Shown: positions 43,135 through 51,493, counted from the stretch's first letter. The stretch: 64,000 bases of DNA from Paenibacillus rigui (GCF_002234615.1 NZ_NMQW01000008.1:186001-250000); one strand, 5' to 3'. A program made the numbers and translations. Notes: a model not told the origin generated them from the sequence alone.

Positions 43135-43268
43135 AAGCAGGCGGCTCACAGCTTGCCCGGATGGGCATTACTTTATCCTAATAGGTCCATATGCTACAAT
43201 GAACTCATTCCGATCAAGCTTATAGAAATGATGAGTTTCATGTTATAGAACGAAAGGGAGCGAAAGGG

Positions 43269-44165
43269 TTGAGCGAATCGTTTTCCAGAATCGCACATAA
43301 GCCGTTCATTTTGGCTGCAGGCCAGCTGGCCACAGGGGAACCCCTATTTTTACGCGGAGATGTCAGAGTTGGTGAAGGTTCTGAGACGGTATCTTCTACA
43401 AGGCCCAAACCGGTGCTCGTCATCTGCCATGGGTTTAAAGGCTTTAAGGATTGGGGCTTTTTCCCTTATGCAGCAAACCGGTTTGCCGAGGAAGGATTTT
43501 ATACGATAACGTTTAATTTTTCGTGCAATGGCGTGGCAGAGACGGATTTCGATGAGCTGAACAAGTTTGCGCTTAACACCTATTCCCGCGAGCAGAATGA
43601 TTTGGCGATTTTATTGGAGGCTGCGCGAAGCAAGCAGCTGCCGTTATCGAGCCATGCGGACACTGGGCGGGTGCTGCTGCTGGGCCACAGCCGTGGAGGA
43701 GGCAGCAGCATTTTATATGCAGCGGATCACCCCGACGAAGTGAAGGCGATGGTGACCTGGAACGGGATTGCGAAAGCGGATTTGTTCGATGATGCGTTTA
43801 AGGAACAGATAGCCAGCCATGGCGTGGCGTATGTTGCCAATGCGCGGACAAAGCAGGAAATGCCGATACGTTCAACCTTTTACGAGGATTTAGAGCAGCA
43901 TGGCGAGCGGTATCATATCGTCAAGAGACTCTCGGAGCTTACCTTGCCTGTGCTTCTGGTGCAGGGAGATCAGGATTCTCCCCGTTTGGTGGAAGGGTTC
44001 GAGGCGATGCGCTTGGGTGCAACGCAGCATAAAGCGGCCATCATTGCAGGAGGCAACCATACGCTCGGGGCGGTGCATCCGTTTGTTACGACGACCCCTT
44101 TTTTGGAAGAGGCCATTCGGTTGACTGTGCAATTTTTCAAGAAAGCGATAGATCCCTCGATATAA
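43269..44165 (+). CDS. Alpha/beta hydrolase (dienelactone hydrolase/prolyl-peptidase-like)
   Basis: The 298-residue cytoplasmic serine hydrolase has oxyanion segment VICHGFKGFKDWGF, nucleophile LLLGHSRGGGSS, acid LLVQGDQDSPRLV and histidine IAGGNHTLGAVHPF. The start is TTG 43269, downstream of a GAAAGGGAGCGAAAGG site. It lies 134 bp after the LgoD-like gene and could be part of the same transcript or separate. Lactone or ester hydrolysis is possible but not shown by the sequence. Confidence 0.82.
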   Translation: MSESFSRIAHKPFILAAGQLATGEPLFLRGDVRVGEGSETVSSTRPKPVLVICHGFKGFKDWGFFPYAANRFAEEGFYTITFNFSCNGVAETDFDELNKFALNTYSREQNDLAILLEAARSKQLPLSSHADTGRVLLLGHSRGGGSSILYAADHPDEVKAMVTWNGIAKADLFDDAFKEQIASHGVAYVANARTKQEMPIRSTFYEDLEQHGERYHIVKRLSELTLPVLLVQGDQDSPRLVEGFEAMRLGATQHKAAIIAGGNHTLGAVHPFVTTTPFLEEAIRLTVQFFKKAIDPSI

Positions 44166-44178
44166 GCATGAAGCATAA

Positions 44179-44226
44179 AAAACTGCGCTTAGGATCGGTT
44201 CCCCGGTTCCCGGGCGCAGTTTTTGC
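44179..44226 (+). terminator. Terminator after the hydrolase gene
   Basis: AAAACTGCGC (44179-44188) pairs with GCGCAGTTTT (44214-44223). The following 44224-44378 stretch holds nothing recognisable apart from a short TATGTAAGAAAG piece resembling the dispersed repeat. Confidence 0.85.
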
Positions 44227-44378
44227 TATGTAAGAAAGAACACTGCCATATGGTCATGGAAGCGCTAATGGAGCTTCTGCATTCCAGCACTCATGGCTCT
44301 GGCTCTGCCCCTGACCCTGACCCTCTTTATTCAAGTGAACACGATGAACTAAAGCGTATTTTATATCCCGGATAACGA

Positions 44379-44407
44379 TTGACAATAGCTGGAAAACATT
44401 TTACTAT
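44379..44407 (+). promoter_or_regulatory. Sigma-A promoter of the ArgH-like gene
   Basis: TTGACA (44379-44384), a 17-base spacer and TACTAT (44402-44407). Confidence 0.85.
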
Positions 44408-44412
44408 TTCAG

Positions 44413-44485
44413 TAAACCAACTACCGGAACACCGGAGACACGTGCAAATCGGGCCTTTCAAAGCCTGAAATCCGTGTCTTTTTTT
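44413..44485 (+). promoter_or_regulatory. Attenuator leader A (box, CCGG mini-hairpin and terminator)
   Basis: The predicted transcript begins with TAAACCAACTA (44413-44423). ACCGGAACACCGGAG follows (44423-44437), in which CCGG-AACA-CCGG can fold. An intrinsic terminator then has AGACACG (44436-44442) pairing with CGTGTCT (44473-44479), an inner TCGGGC/GCCTGA stem and seven or more Ts. The gene starts 70 bases later, so most transcripts should end here unless termination is prevented. The same arrangement precedes 46291. Confidence 0.7.
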
Positions 44486-44555
44486 CGTGATGCCGAAGCG
44501 TGCGTTTCCGGTATTCCTGTGCTTACTGATGTTGGAACCGCGAGGGAGAGTGGAA

Positions 44556-46055
44556 GTGTTGACCAACCATGTTACAAGTGAGGGGGATCGGTTCCCGGGA
44601 AAAACGTATGCTGAGGTCGTGCTGCAGCCGGCTTATGACCAAGCAAAGGCGGAACTGCTGGAACCGATGATGGCGGTAAACAAGGCCCATCTGATTATGC
44701 TGCACGAGCAGCGGCTGGTGAGCGAAGGCGACGCGGCTCTTATCGCCCGTGCTTTGCGGGATTTGGATCTTGCAGGGCTGAGAAGCAGCACCTATACCGG
44801 GCAATTTGAAGATCTGTTCTTTCAGGTGGAGCATGAACTGATGGCTTTAGCCGGAGAGGCTGCTGGCAATCTGCACTTGGGACGCAGCCGCAATGATATG
44901 GGGATTGCGATCTATCGCATCGTGCTGCGGGACAAGCTGCTCCAGACTATCGACTCGTCGCTGTTCCTGCTGGAGAAGCTGCTGCGCTTCGCCGCCGATC
45001 ATACGGATACCGTTATGATCGGCTACACGCATACGCAGCATGCCCAGCCTACGACGCTGGGCCACTACATCGCCGGCGTCGCAGACTCGCTCGGCCGGGA
45101 CATCCGAAGGCTGATGGCCGCCTACGGAAACTGCAACCGCAGCAGCATGGGGGCTGCGGCGTTAACGACCTCCGGCTTTCCGATCAGCCGGGAGCGGGTG
45201 GCCGTGCTCCTCGCCTTCGACGGCCTGATCGAGAATTCCTACGATGCCGTCAGCGGGGCGGACTACGTCGGCGAGATCGCAGCCGGCGTACAGTTGGCGG
45301 CTATCGGTTTAGGCCGTTTCGTGCAGGAGCTGCTGCTCTGGTGCACGCAGGAGTTTGCGGTGCTTCGCGTGGCGGCCCCTTATGTGCAGGTGAGCTCGAT
45401 TATGCCGCAAAAGCGCAATCCGGTATCGATCGAGCACATGCGTTCCTTATTATCGAGCTGCGTCGGGACGTCGCAAACCGTGTTGACGATGATGCACAAC
45501 ACGCCGTTCGGCGATATTGTGGATACGGAGGATGACATGCAGCCCTATGCTTGGAAAAGCTTAAGCACGCTGGAATCAGTGTACCGGCTGCTTGGGCATG
45601 TCATCGCTACGCTCGAAATCAACCGTGAATTGCTGCGCAGCCGTGCGGAGAACAGCTTTGCCACTGTGACAGAGCTCGCGGATACACTGGTGCGGACGCA
45701 GGGGCTTTCGTTCCGGACGGCACACGGCATTGTAAGCAGGGTGGTGAAGAAAGTGTCGGAGCAAGGCGGATCCGCTCAAAGCGTGAGCTTAAAGCTTTTG
45801 AAGGAAACAGCTGTTGAGGTGAGCGGAAGAGAGCTTTCACTTACAGAGGAGGAGCTGAGACAGGCGTTGAATCCGGCTTATTTTGTAGAAGTCCGCAAGC
45901 TGATGGGGGGGCCGAATCCGCAGGAGGTGCTGCGGGCTCTAACCGGACAAGAACAAAGGCTCTCTGAACAAAGGGCATGGCTGATTGAGAAACGCAATGG
46001 CATGATTAAGGGGCAGGAGCAGGTGGAGCTTATTTTAGCTTCATGGTTGGTATAG
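44556..46055 (+). CDS. Argininosuccinate lyase-like (fumarase/aspartase superfamily) enzyme
   Basis: The 499-residue lyase carries the superfamily signature as SSIMPQKRNPVS (usually GSSxMPxKxN) and ArgH-type segments FEDLFFQVEHELMALAGEAAGNLHLGRSRND, GYTHTQHAQPTTLGHY and NNRSS-like NCNRSSMGAAALTTSGFPISRERVA. It should break a C-N bond releasing fumarate or a related acid. No argG or other arginine gene is near, and the shared leader links it to the amidohydrolase/ABC operon, so a catabolic substrate other than argininosuccinate is likely. GTG 44556 follows GAGGGAG; TTG 44559 is an alternative. Confidence 0.82.
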   Translation: MLTNHVTSEGDRFPGKTYAEVVLQPAYDQAKAELLEPMMAVNKAHLIMLHEQRLVSEGDAALIARALRDLDLAGLRSSTYTGQFEDLFFQVEHELMALAGEAAGNLHLGRSRNDMGIAIYRIVLRDKLLQTIDSSLFLLEKLLRFAADHTDTVMIGYTHTQHAQPTTLGHYIAGVADSLGRDIRRLMAAYGNCNRSSMGAAALTTSGFPISRERVAVLLAFDGLIENSYDAVSGADYVGEIAAGVQLAAIGLGRFVQELLLWCTQEFAVLRVAAPYVQVSSIMPQKRNPVSIEHMRSLLSSCVGTSQTVLTMMHNTPFGDIVDTEDDMQPYAWKSLSTLESVYRLLGHVIATLEINRELLRSRAENSFATVTELADTLVRTQGLSFRTAHGIVSRVVKKVSEQGGSAQSVSLKLLKETAVEVSGRELSLTEEELRQALNPAYFVEVRKLMGGPNPQEVLRALTGQEQRLSEQRAWLIEKRNGMIKGQEQVELILASWLV

Positions 46056-46130
46056 GCGAACTAGGGGGAGAGGGCCGGAAGCAGTACTCGACGCGCCAGC
46101 ACCCTTCAATCCGTTACTGGTAAAAATAGG

Positions 46131-46159
46131 TTGACAATCTATGCGGGCGGTGATATTCT
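46131..46159 (+). promoter_or_regulatory. Sigma-A promoter of the amidohydrolase/ABC operon
   Basis: TTGACA (46131-46136), a 17-base spacer and TATTCT (46154-46159). Confidence 0.85.
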
Positions 46160-46165
46160 TAAAAC

Positions 46166-46267
46166 AATTTAAAACCAACTAAATTTATATGAATAATTTG
46201 TTATTGTGTACCGGACCACCGGAGATGAGATTTCTTCCTACAGAAGAATTTGCATCTCCTTTTTTTA
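46166..46267 (+). promoter_or_regulatory. Attenuator leader B (box, CCGG mini-hairpin and terminator)
   Basis: AAAACCAACTA (46171-46181) is shared with leader A. ACCGGACCACCGGAG (46210-46224) contains CCGG-ACCA-CCGG. The terminator GGAGATG (46221-46227) pairs with CATCTCC (46253-46259), with an inner TTCTTC/GAAGAA stem, then seven or more Ts. The terminator arm shares two bases of the second CCGG, so the two folds exclude each other. Confidence 0.7.
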
Positions 46268-46290
46268 TTCTCTAGAGGGAGCGATCCGAT

Positions 46291-47274
46291 ATGTTTACGA
46301 ATGGCTTCAAGGTTTATGATATTCATGGACATTTGCCGTATGCCCTTCCTTTTATTACACGCAACGAGGTGGTTGACCGGCATAATGCCAAACGATCGGA
46401 GAAAATGAGACTCACATGGGATTTTCCTTCTCAGGAAAAGGACGAGAAAGAAGCAGCGAGACCGTTAATCGAACGCTGGGTAGATGAATTGGACCGCTAC
46501 TCCATCGGAGGAATCAACTTTTTGACAGCCTGGAACAACGATGACTTGGCCGATCAAATCAGCCGTTACCCGGGACGGTTTACAGGATTTGCCCATCATT
46601 CCATCGAGGGGGACGATGCGGCCGCCGAGCTGCGCCGTGCCGTTGATGAGCTCGGCTTGAGAGGTTATAAGCTGTTTGGCCCTCTTGTACAAATTCCTTT
46701 CCACGATCCGTCGCTGAAGCCGGTATGGGAGTTCATTGCGGAACGGCAGCTGCCGGTTCTTATTCATTTCGGTATTTTGGGACATACGGGGGGCATCGTG
46801 CAGCATCTGAATATTAGCCCGCTCTCCATCTACAATGTCGCTCGTGAGTATCCCGAAATTCCCTTTATTATTCCGCATTTCGGAGCAGGGTATTTTCAGG
46901 AGCTGCTTCATCTGTGCTGGAGCTGCCCTAATATCTTCATTGATACCTCTGGCTCGAATCAATGGATGCGCTGGTCTCCCTACGAGCTAAATCTGGAGAT
47001 GCTGTTCCGCAAGACATATGAGCTGATCGGACCGGAGCGAATCTTGTTCGGGACCGATTCCAGTAGTTTTCCGAGAGGCTATGTGTACAGATATTTACAG
47101 GATCAAGTCAGGGTATGCCGGGAGCTTCGATTGGCAGAAACCGACATTGAGCTTATTTTCGGCAACAACGCTCGAAGGCTGCTCAACATTTCAAATGGTC
47201 ATGATAAATCCACGACGCGAGAGGGGAATGGGAGTCTTGAAGAAAGCGAATCGAAATCCATCTCATTACGTTAA
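46291..47274 (+). CDS. Amidohydrolase family 2 (TIM-barrel metal-dependent hydrolase)
   Basis: The 327-residue protein begins VYDIHGHLPYALP (metal HxH motif), with LPVLIHFGILGHTGG, PFIIPHFGAGYF and a late acidic site ERILFGTDSSSFPRG, as in PF04909 hydrolases and decarboxylases (lactonases, ACMSD-like enzymes). The C terminus runs 38 bp past the chosen start of the next gene. Its partners are a sugar-type ABC transporter and, through the shared leader, the ArgH-like lyase. Substrate unknown. Confidence 0.82.
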   Translation: MFTNGFKVYDIHGHLPYALPFITRNEVVDRHNAKRSEKMRLTWDFPSQEKDEKEAARPLIERWVDELDRYSIGGINFLTAWNNDDLADQISRYPGRFTGFAHHSIEGDDAAAELRRAVDELGLRGYKLFGPLVQIPFHDPSLKPVWEFIAERQLPVLIHFGILGHTGGIVQHLNISPLSIYNVAREYPEIPFIIPHFGAGYFQELLHLCWSCPNIFIDTSGSNQWMRWSPYELNLEMLFRKTYELIGPERILFGTDSSSFPRGYVYRYLQDQVRVCRELRLAETDIELIFGNNARRLLNISNGHDKSTTREGNGSLEESESKSISLR

Positions 47275-48622
47275 GCTATCTGCAATGACGTTAAGCATGC
47301 TGCTGGTATTTACCGGCTGCTCCGGAGGCGCGGCCAAGCCTAACACAGGTACGGCAGGGCAGTCCGACAGCAATAAAGGGACGGAGGCTGCGAAATCAGC
47401 TGCCAAGACAGGCAGTGATGAGAAAGTGACTATCGAGTATTGGCAGTATGTGTATCCGGCCAAGGTCGATCTGATCAATGCTTTGATTGACGACTTTCAG
47501 AAAAAGCATCCGAATATTACGGTAAAGCATACGAACTTCCCTTACGACCAGTACAACGAAAAGGTAGCGGCCCTTGTTCCTGCCGGCAAGGGGCCTGATG
47601 TCATCAATCTGTATTACGGATGGCTGCCGAAGTACGTAGCCTCAGGGTACCTCCAGCCGCTTCCGGATAGCGCATTCTCCGAGGAAACGATTAAGAAGGA
47701 GTTTTTCCCCTTTGTAGAAACGGCAAAGCTGAACGGCAAGTACTATGCAATTCCTACAGCCGTCAGGACGCTGGCATTGTTTTATAACAAGGATTTGTTT
47801 GCAAAGGCCGGACTGGACCCTGCCAAGCCGCCGGCGACCTGGGAGGAGCTTGTGTCCTACGGGAAGAAGCTGACGGAGAAGGACAGCAAGGGGCAATACG
47901 TCGTCGAAGGCTTGGCGTGGCAGCCTAACTCCCAACTGCACCACTGGTACCGCGATGCATTGGTGTATCAGGCGGGTGGCAAAGATTTAAGCGACGACCG
48001 GCGCAAAATATTGTGGGGAGATTCGCCCGCTGGCTTTGAAGCCTTCAAATATTTAATCGATTTGTCTCTGGTACATAACCTGGGCACCAAAGATTTTTAT
48101 AACGATGATATTACCGCATTTAAGGGTTCTCATGCCGCTATGAATATTGATGGATCGTTCCAGCTAGGAGGCTTGAAGAAGGACGCGCCTAATCTGAATT
48201 ACGCTATCGCCCCGCTGCCGTCCTACAAGGAGAAGGCGACACAGGTGTCGTTCTGGGCCAATGCGATTACCAAAGGGGTACAGGGCAAAAAGCTGGAGGC
48301 GGCGACACAGTTTCTGAATTATTTGACAAGCAAGGAAGTACAGGAGCAGTGGGTGGAAAAGGTCGGAGAGCTGCCGGCCAAAAAAGAGGTGGCGCTGCAG
48401 GATAAATACGTTAAGGACGAAAAGCTCGGTCCGTTCATCCAGCAGTTGAGTTACGCCCATGCCCATTTCTTTGTTGATGAGAAGCTGGAGCGGGATTATT
48501 TCGTCGAAGCCGTCGATCAGGTGGTGCTGAACAAGATACCGTATGAAAAAGCTTATCAGGAGCTGGTTCAGAAAACGCAAAAGCTGTATGACGACTATTG
48601 GACCAAACAGGATAAGAAATAG
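47237..48622 (+). CDS. Carbohydrate ABC transporter substrate-binding lipoprotein (family 1)
   Basis: This 461-residue MalE-like lipoprotein has signal peptide LSAMTLSMLLVFTGCSGG, a linker, then VTIEYWQYVYPAKVDLINALIDDFQKKHPNI and GPDVINLYYGWLPKYVASGYLQPL. TTG 47237 has a site (GAGGGG) at proper distance; ATG 47228 is only one base from it. The coding start overlaps the amidohydrolase gene by 38 bp, so the two are probably coupled. It binds the substrate for the permeases encoded next. Confidence 0.9.
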   Translation: MKKANRNPSHYVKLSAMTLSMLLVFTGCSGGAAKPNTGTAGQSDSNKGTEAAKSAAKTGSDEKVTIEYWQYVYPAKVDLINALIDDFQKKHPNITVKHTNFPYDQYNEKVAALVPAGKGPDVINLYYGWLPKYVASGYLQPLPDSAFSEETIKKEFFPFVETAKLNGKYYAIPTAVRTLALFYNKDLFAKAGLDPAKPPATWEELVSYGKKLTEKDSKGQYVVEGLAWQPNSQLHHWYRDALVYQAGGKDLSDDRRKILWGDSPAGFEAFKYLIDLSLVHNLGTKDFYNDDITAFKGSHAAMNIDGSFQLGGLKKDAPNLNYAIAPLPSYKEKATQVSFWANAITKGVQGKKLEAATQFLNYLTSKEVQEQWVEKVGELPAKKEVALQDKYVKDEKLGPFIQQLSYAHAHFFVDEKLERDYFVEAVDQVVLNKIPYEKAYQELVQKTQKLYDDYWTKQDKK

Positions 48623-48656
48623 GTTCTGACATTAACTACAGTTATAGGAAGGAAGC

Positions 48657-49598
48657 GTGGGATCTGTGGAACAACTGGAAAGACTGGGGACAGAACGGCA
48701 GCCGGCTGTATTTTTCAAAAAGAGGCTCGGATTCAGAAAACAACGTTACCTTTTTATCTACAGCTGCTTGCTAATCCCCCTTCTCTTTTTCCTGTGTATC
48801 CGAATATTGCCGATCCTGTATTCCTTTAATATCAGCTTGAGGGAATGGGATTTGTTATCGGAGCAAAAGCCATTCGTCGGGCTGCAAAATTTCATTACCT
48901 TATTTCACGACCCCGTGTTTTTGCAGTCCATACACAATACGCTTGTTTATGTGGCGATCGGGGTTCCCGGGCAGCTGCTGGCCGGTTTGATCATCGCTTT
49001 GCTGCTGCAAAGACTAAACCGGTCCCGGGGGCTGTTCCGGACGATTTATTTCATCCCTTACGTAACGAGCGTGGTGGCGGTCAGCTGGGTATTCCGTTGG
49101 ATCCTGATGAAAAATGGAATCATCAACGCACTCCTGCTTCATGTGGGGCTGGAGCCGCAGCTTTTTCTCGGGTCACCGTCACAGTCGATCTATTGGGTCA
49201 TTGCTTCGATCATTTGGCAATCCATCGGCTTTCAGATGCTTATTTTTCTCACGGGTCTGGAGAGCATTCCCTCTATGTACTATGATGCGGCAGCCATCGA
49301 CGGGGCTGGGCCATGGCAGCGGTTCCGGCATGTGACCGTTCCTCTGCTGAATCCGGTAATCGTGTTTTCAGTCATTATTGCGAGCATCAGCTTCCTGCAA
49401 TCGTTCGCGCAGGTGCTAAATATGACGTCCGGCGGTCCGCTCAACTCTACGCTGTCCATGGTGCTCCATATTTACAATCTTGCGTTCAAGCATTTTAAAA
49501 TGGGCGAGGCGGCAGCTGCCACCGTGGTGCTTTTCTCGATGATTCTCTTGCTGTCGCTGCTTCAGTTGAAAGTGCTGAACAAAAAGGTTGACTATTAA
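48657..49598 (+). CDS. Sugar ABC transporter permease (UgpA/MalF type)
   Basis: The 313-residue protein has six membrane helices and the cytoplasmic EAA loop MYYDAAAIDGAGPWQRFRHVTVPLLNPV that docks the ATPase. Start GTG 48657 follows AGGAAGGA. It is paired with the next gene to form the translocation channel. Confidence 0.93.
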   Translation: MGSVEQLERLGTERQPAVFFKKRLGFRKQRYLFIYSCLLIPLLFFLCIRILPILYSFNISLREWDLLSEQKPFVGLQNFITLFHDPVFLQSIHNTLVYVAIGVPGQLLAGLIIALLLQRLNRSRGLFRTIYFIPYVTSVVAVSWVFRWILMKNGIINALLLHVGLEPQLFLGSPSQSIYWVIASIIWQSIGFQMLIFLTGLESIPSMYYDAAAIDGAGPWQRFRHVTVPLLNPVIVFSVIIASISFLQSFAQVLNMTSGGPLNSTLSMVLHIYNLAFKHFKMGEAAAATVVLFSMILLLSLLQLKVLNKKVDY

Positions 49599-49625
49599 AA
49601 ATCAATCGAAAGGAGCTATAGCTGT

Positions 49626-50480
49626 ATGGGCAGCGCCGCGTCTCTGAAGTCAGGTTCCCCCTTTGCCAAGCATGTTCTTCAAGCCATCGTACTGCTGGTG
49701 TTGGGATCAGGCACGATTGTTATGGTATTTCCATTTGTGTGGATGGTTGCCACCTCATTGAAATTACCCCAAGATGTATTCTCTCTTCAACTGATCCCGC
49801 GCCCGCTGACCTTGGATAATTACGTTGCGATTTTTGCCAAAACACCTTTCCTTCATTGGATCAACAACAGCTTTATTGTGGCAGCGGTGACCACGGTGAG
49901 CGTTTGCTTTTTTGACACGGTCATCGGCTATGTTTTGGCCAAATTCTCGTTTCAAGGGAGAAAGCTTATTTTTGTAGCAATTCTAAGCACGCTGATGGTA
50001 CCGACGGAAATGCTGATTATCCCCTGGTATCTGCTCTCCGTCCAGTTAGGGTGGGCAGATACATATATAGGGATATTATTTCCAGGTCTTATTTCTGCCT
50101 TTGGCATTTTTCTAATGAAGCAGTTTATGGAATCGGTGCCTCAGGATTTGCTGGATGCGGCCCGGATCGACGGGATGTCGGAGTGGGGGACTCTGCTTCG
50201 GATTGCGGTTCCGCTAGTGAGACCGGCATTGGCGACATTAAGCATTTTAACATTTCTCGGCAATTGGAACGCCTTTATTTGGCCTTTGATTGTGACTCAG
50301 TCGGAGGCGTATCAGACGATCCCGGTAGGGCTTGCGTTTTTCTCCAGCGAGCAGAAGGACAGCAGCGGGTGGGTGATGATTATGACGGGAGCCACTTTAT
50401 CGATCATTCCGCTCATCCTCTTTTTTTTCATTTTTCAGAAGCAGATTATTCGGGGCATTGCCTTAACGGGACTCAAATAA
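49626..50480 (+). CDS. Sugar ABC transporter permease (UgpE/MalG type)
   Basis: The 284-residue second permease has EAA loop DLLDAARIDGMSEWGTLLRIAVPLVRPAL. It ends the operon, and no ATPase gene follows, so a shared MsmX/UgpC-type ATPase encoded elsewhere is presumably used, as is common in Bacillales carbohydrate importers. Confidence 0.93.
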   Translation: MGSAASLKSGSPFAKHVLQAIVLLVLGSGTIVMVFPFVWMVATSLKLPQDVFSLQLIPRPLTLDNYVAIFAKTPFLHWINNSFIVAAVTTVSVCFFDTVIGYVLAKFSFQGRKLIFVAILSTLMVPTEMLIIPWYLLSVQLGWADTYIGILFPGLISAFGIFLMKQFMESVPQDLLDAARIDGMSEWGTLLRIAVPLVRPALATLSILTFLGNWNAFIWPLIVTQSEAYQTIPVGLAFFSSEQKDSSGWVMIMTGATLSIIPLILFFFIFQKQIIRGIALTGLK

Positions 50481-50488
50481 TTCAAAAC

Positions 50489-50524
50489 GGTAGCCGGCCA
50501 GAGGGGATCGGCTGCCTTTTTTTT
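50489..50524 (+). terminator. Terminator of the amidohydrolase/ABC operon
   Basis: GGTAGCCG (50489-50496) pairs with CGGCTGCC (50509-50516), with one wobble, followed by eight Ts. Confidence 0.88.
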
Positions 50525-50659
50525 GGCGGCAAATCGGGCTGCCCGCGGGAAGAAGCCAGGAGATAAGGGATTGCTACTTCAGACACAGGAGAATAGGCGG
50601 ATGGTCACGATGGTGAGTAGATGGCATGATGAAAATCAGTACTATTTTATCAGGTTGTG

Positions 50660-50668
50660 TGATACAAT
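50660..50668 (+). promoter_or_regulatory. Extended -10 promoter of the riboswitch-cheX unit
   Basis: TGA directly ahead of TACAAT (50663-50668) forms an extended -10, about 30 bp upstream of the aptamer. No clear -35. Confidence 0.5.
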
Positions 50669-50699
50669 GAGTCTGATCGTCATTTAAAACCATCAACAA

Positions 50700-50786
50700 A
50701 CCGATAAAGGCAAACCTGCTGAAAAGCAGGGACGCAAAGCTACGGACCTAACGGGAGCCTCTCCCTATGGTAGCCGGGCCGCCGAA
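50700..50786 (+). ncRNA. Cyclic di-GMP-I (GEMM-I) riboswitch aptamer
   Basis: It contains the diagnostic string GGCAAACC, a P2 stem closed by a GAAA tetraloop (CCTGCT/AGCAGG), GGGACGCAAAGC, CCTAA at the receptor side and GGTAGCCGGG in P3/P1. CGAAAATTG (50783-50791), at the P1 side, can pair with CAATTTCG (50826-50833) in the terminator loop. This offers a switching mechanism, but I cannot tell whether the ligand turns expression on or off. Confidence 0.95.
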
Positions 50787-50811
50787 AATTGTGCCCATAT
50801 TCTAGAGGGTT

Positions 50812-50848
50812 AGAACGGGACTGCTCAATTTCGGGCAGTTCTTTTTTT
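50812..50848 (+). terminator. Riboswitch-controlled terminator
   Basis: GGGACTGC pairs with GCAGTTCT (with G-U pairs) around a 10-base loop and runs into seven Ts. It is the expression platform of the c-di-GMP riboswitch ahead of cheX. Confidence 0.85.
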
Positions 50849-50904
50849 ATGTTGAGCCACTTATTCTTGTTATTCGACCTTACTTGTAAAAGGAGTTGTA
50901 TCGT

Positions 50905-51354
50905 GTGCAGGCCAGTCTGGTCAATCCGTTCCTGTCTTCTTCCATTCACGTTATTGAGACGTTAATCCAAATCAAACCGTCCGTAGGTCAGCTCAGTGTT
51001 CAAACGATAGACTATATTCATCATTACGTTTGGTTCAAAATCGGGATCGTCGGAAATTTGAACAAGGAAATTTTGTTCGGATTCCCTGAAACCGTAGCTT
51101 TTAAAATGGTATCGGGCATGATGGGCGGTTATCCCGTAACCGAATTCGACGAGATGTGCCAAAGCGCCGTCGGTGAGCTCGGGAATATGATCAGCGGCAA
51201 TGCCAGCACGATTTTGTTTCAACAGGGCATTGAAGTCGATATCACCCCGCCGCATTTGATTCATCAGACAGGCTACACGTGGGGAGAGAAGGTATTCAGC
51301 ATTCCGCTGACGATCGAGACGATAGGGCAATTTAACATTTATATCTCGGCCTGA
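50905..51354 (+). CDS. CheX-like phosphatase domain protein
   Basis: The 149-residue protein has the CheX/CheC fold: IHVIETLIQIKPSVGQL, VSGMMGGYPVTEFDEM and the catalytic-type ExxN site SAVGELGNMISGNAS, the E and N dephosphorylating CheY-P in CheX. GTG 50905 lies 9 bases after AAAGGAG; TTG 50896 would touch the site. As the first gene under c-di-GMP riboswitch control, next to a histidine kinase and away from chemotaxis genes, it may act on a receiver domain outside classical chemotaxis. Confidence 0.87.
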   Translation: MQASLVNPFLSSSIHVIETLIQIKPSVGQLSVQTIDYIHHYVWFKIGIVGNLNKEILFGFPETVAFKMVSGMMGGYPVTEFDEMCQSAVGELGNMISGNASTILFQQGIEVDITPPHLIHQTGYTWGEKVFSIPLTIETIGQFNIYISA

Positions 51355-51433
51355 TGGTCAGGTGGTGGACTAGGTCCGAGGATTGACGAAAACGCGCACA
51401 GTAGAGCATTGTGCCCAATAGGGAGGTTATGCT

Positions 51434-51493
51434 ATGGTTAAAAATAGAGTAAGGCATCCTATTTACGGGCAGGTTGTTAGAGATGGATATTGA
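51434..51493 (+). CDS. Short leader ORF overlapping the kinase start
   Basis: A 19-codon ORF (MVKNRVRHPIYGQVVRDGY) begins at an ATG 8 bases after AGGGAGG. Its stop overlaps the kinase start at 51483 by 11 bp in another frame. The kinase itself has only a weak site, so translation of this ORF may be needed for kinase translation. Confidence 0.5.
   Translation: MVKNRVRHPIYGQVVRDGY

Noticed and set aside
44506-44512. TTCCGGT downstream of leader A that could pair with its ACCGGAA
   Set aside because: It lies after the terminator and has no counterpart in leader B, so it is likely chance.
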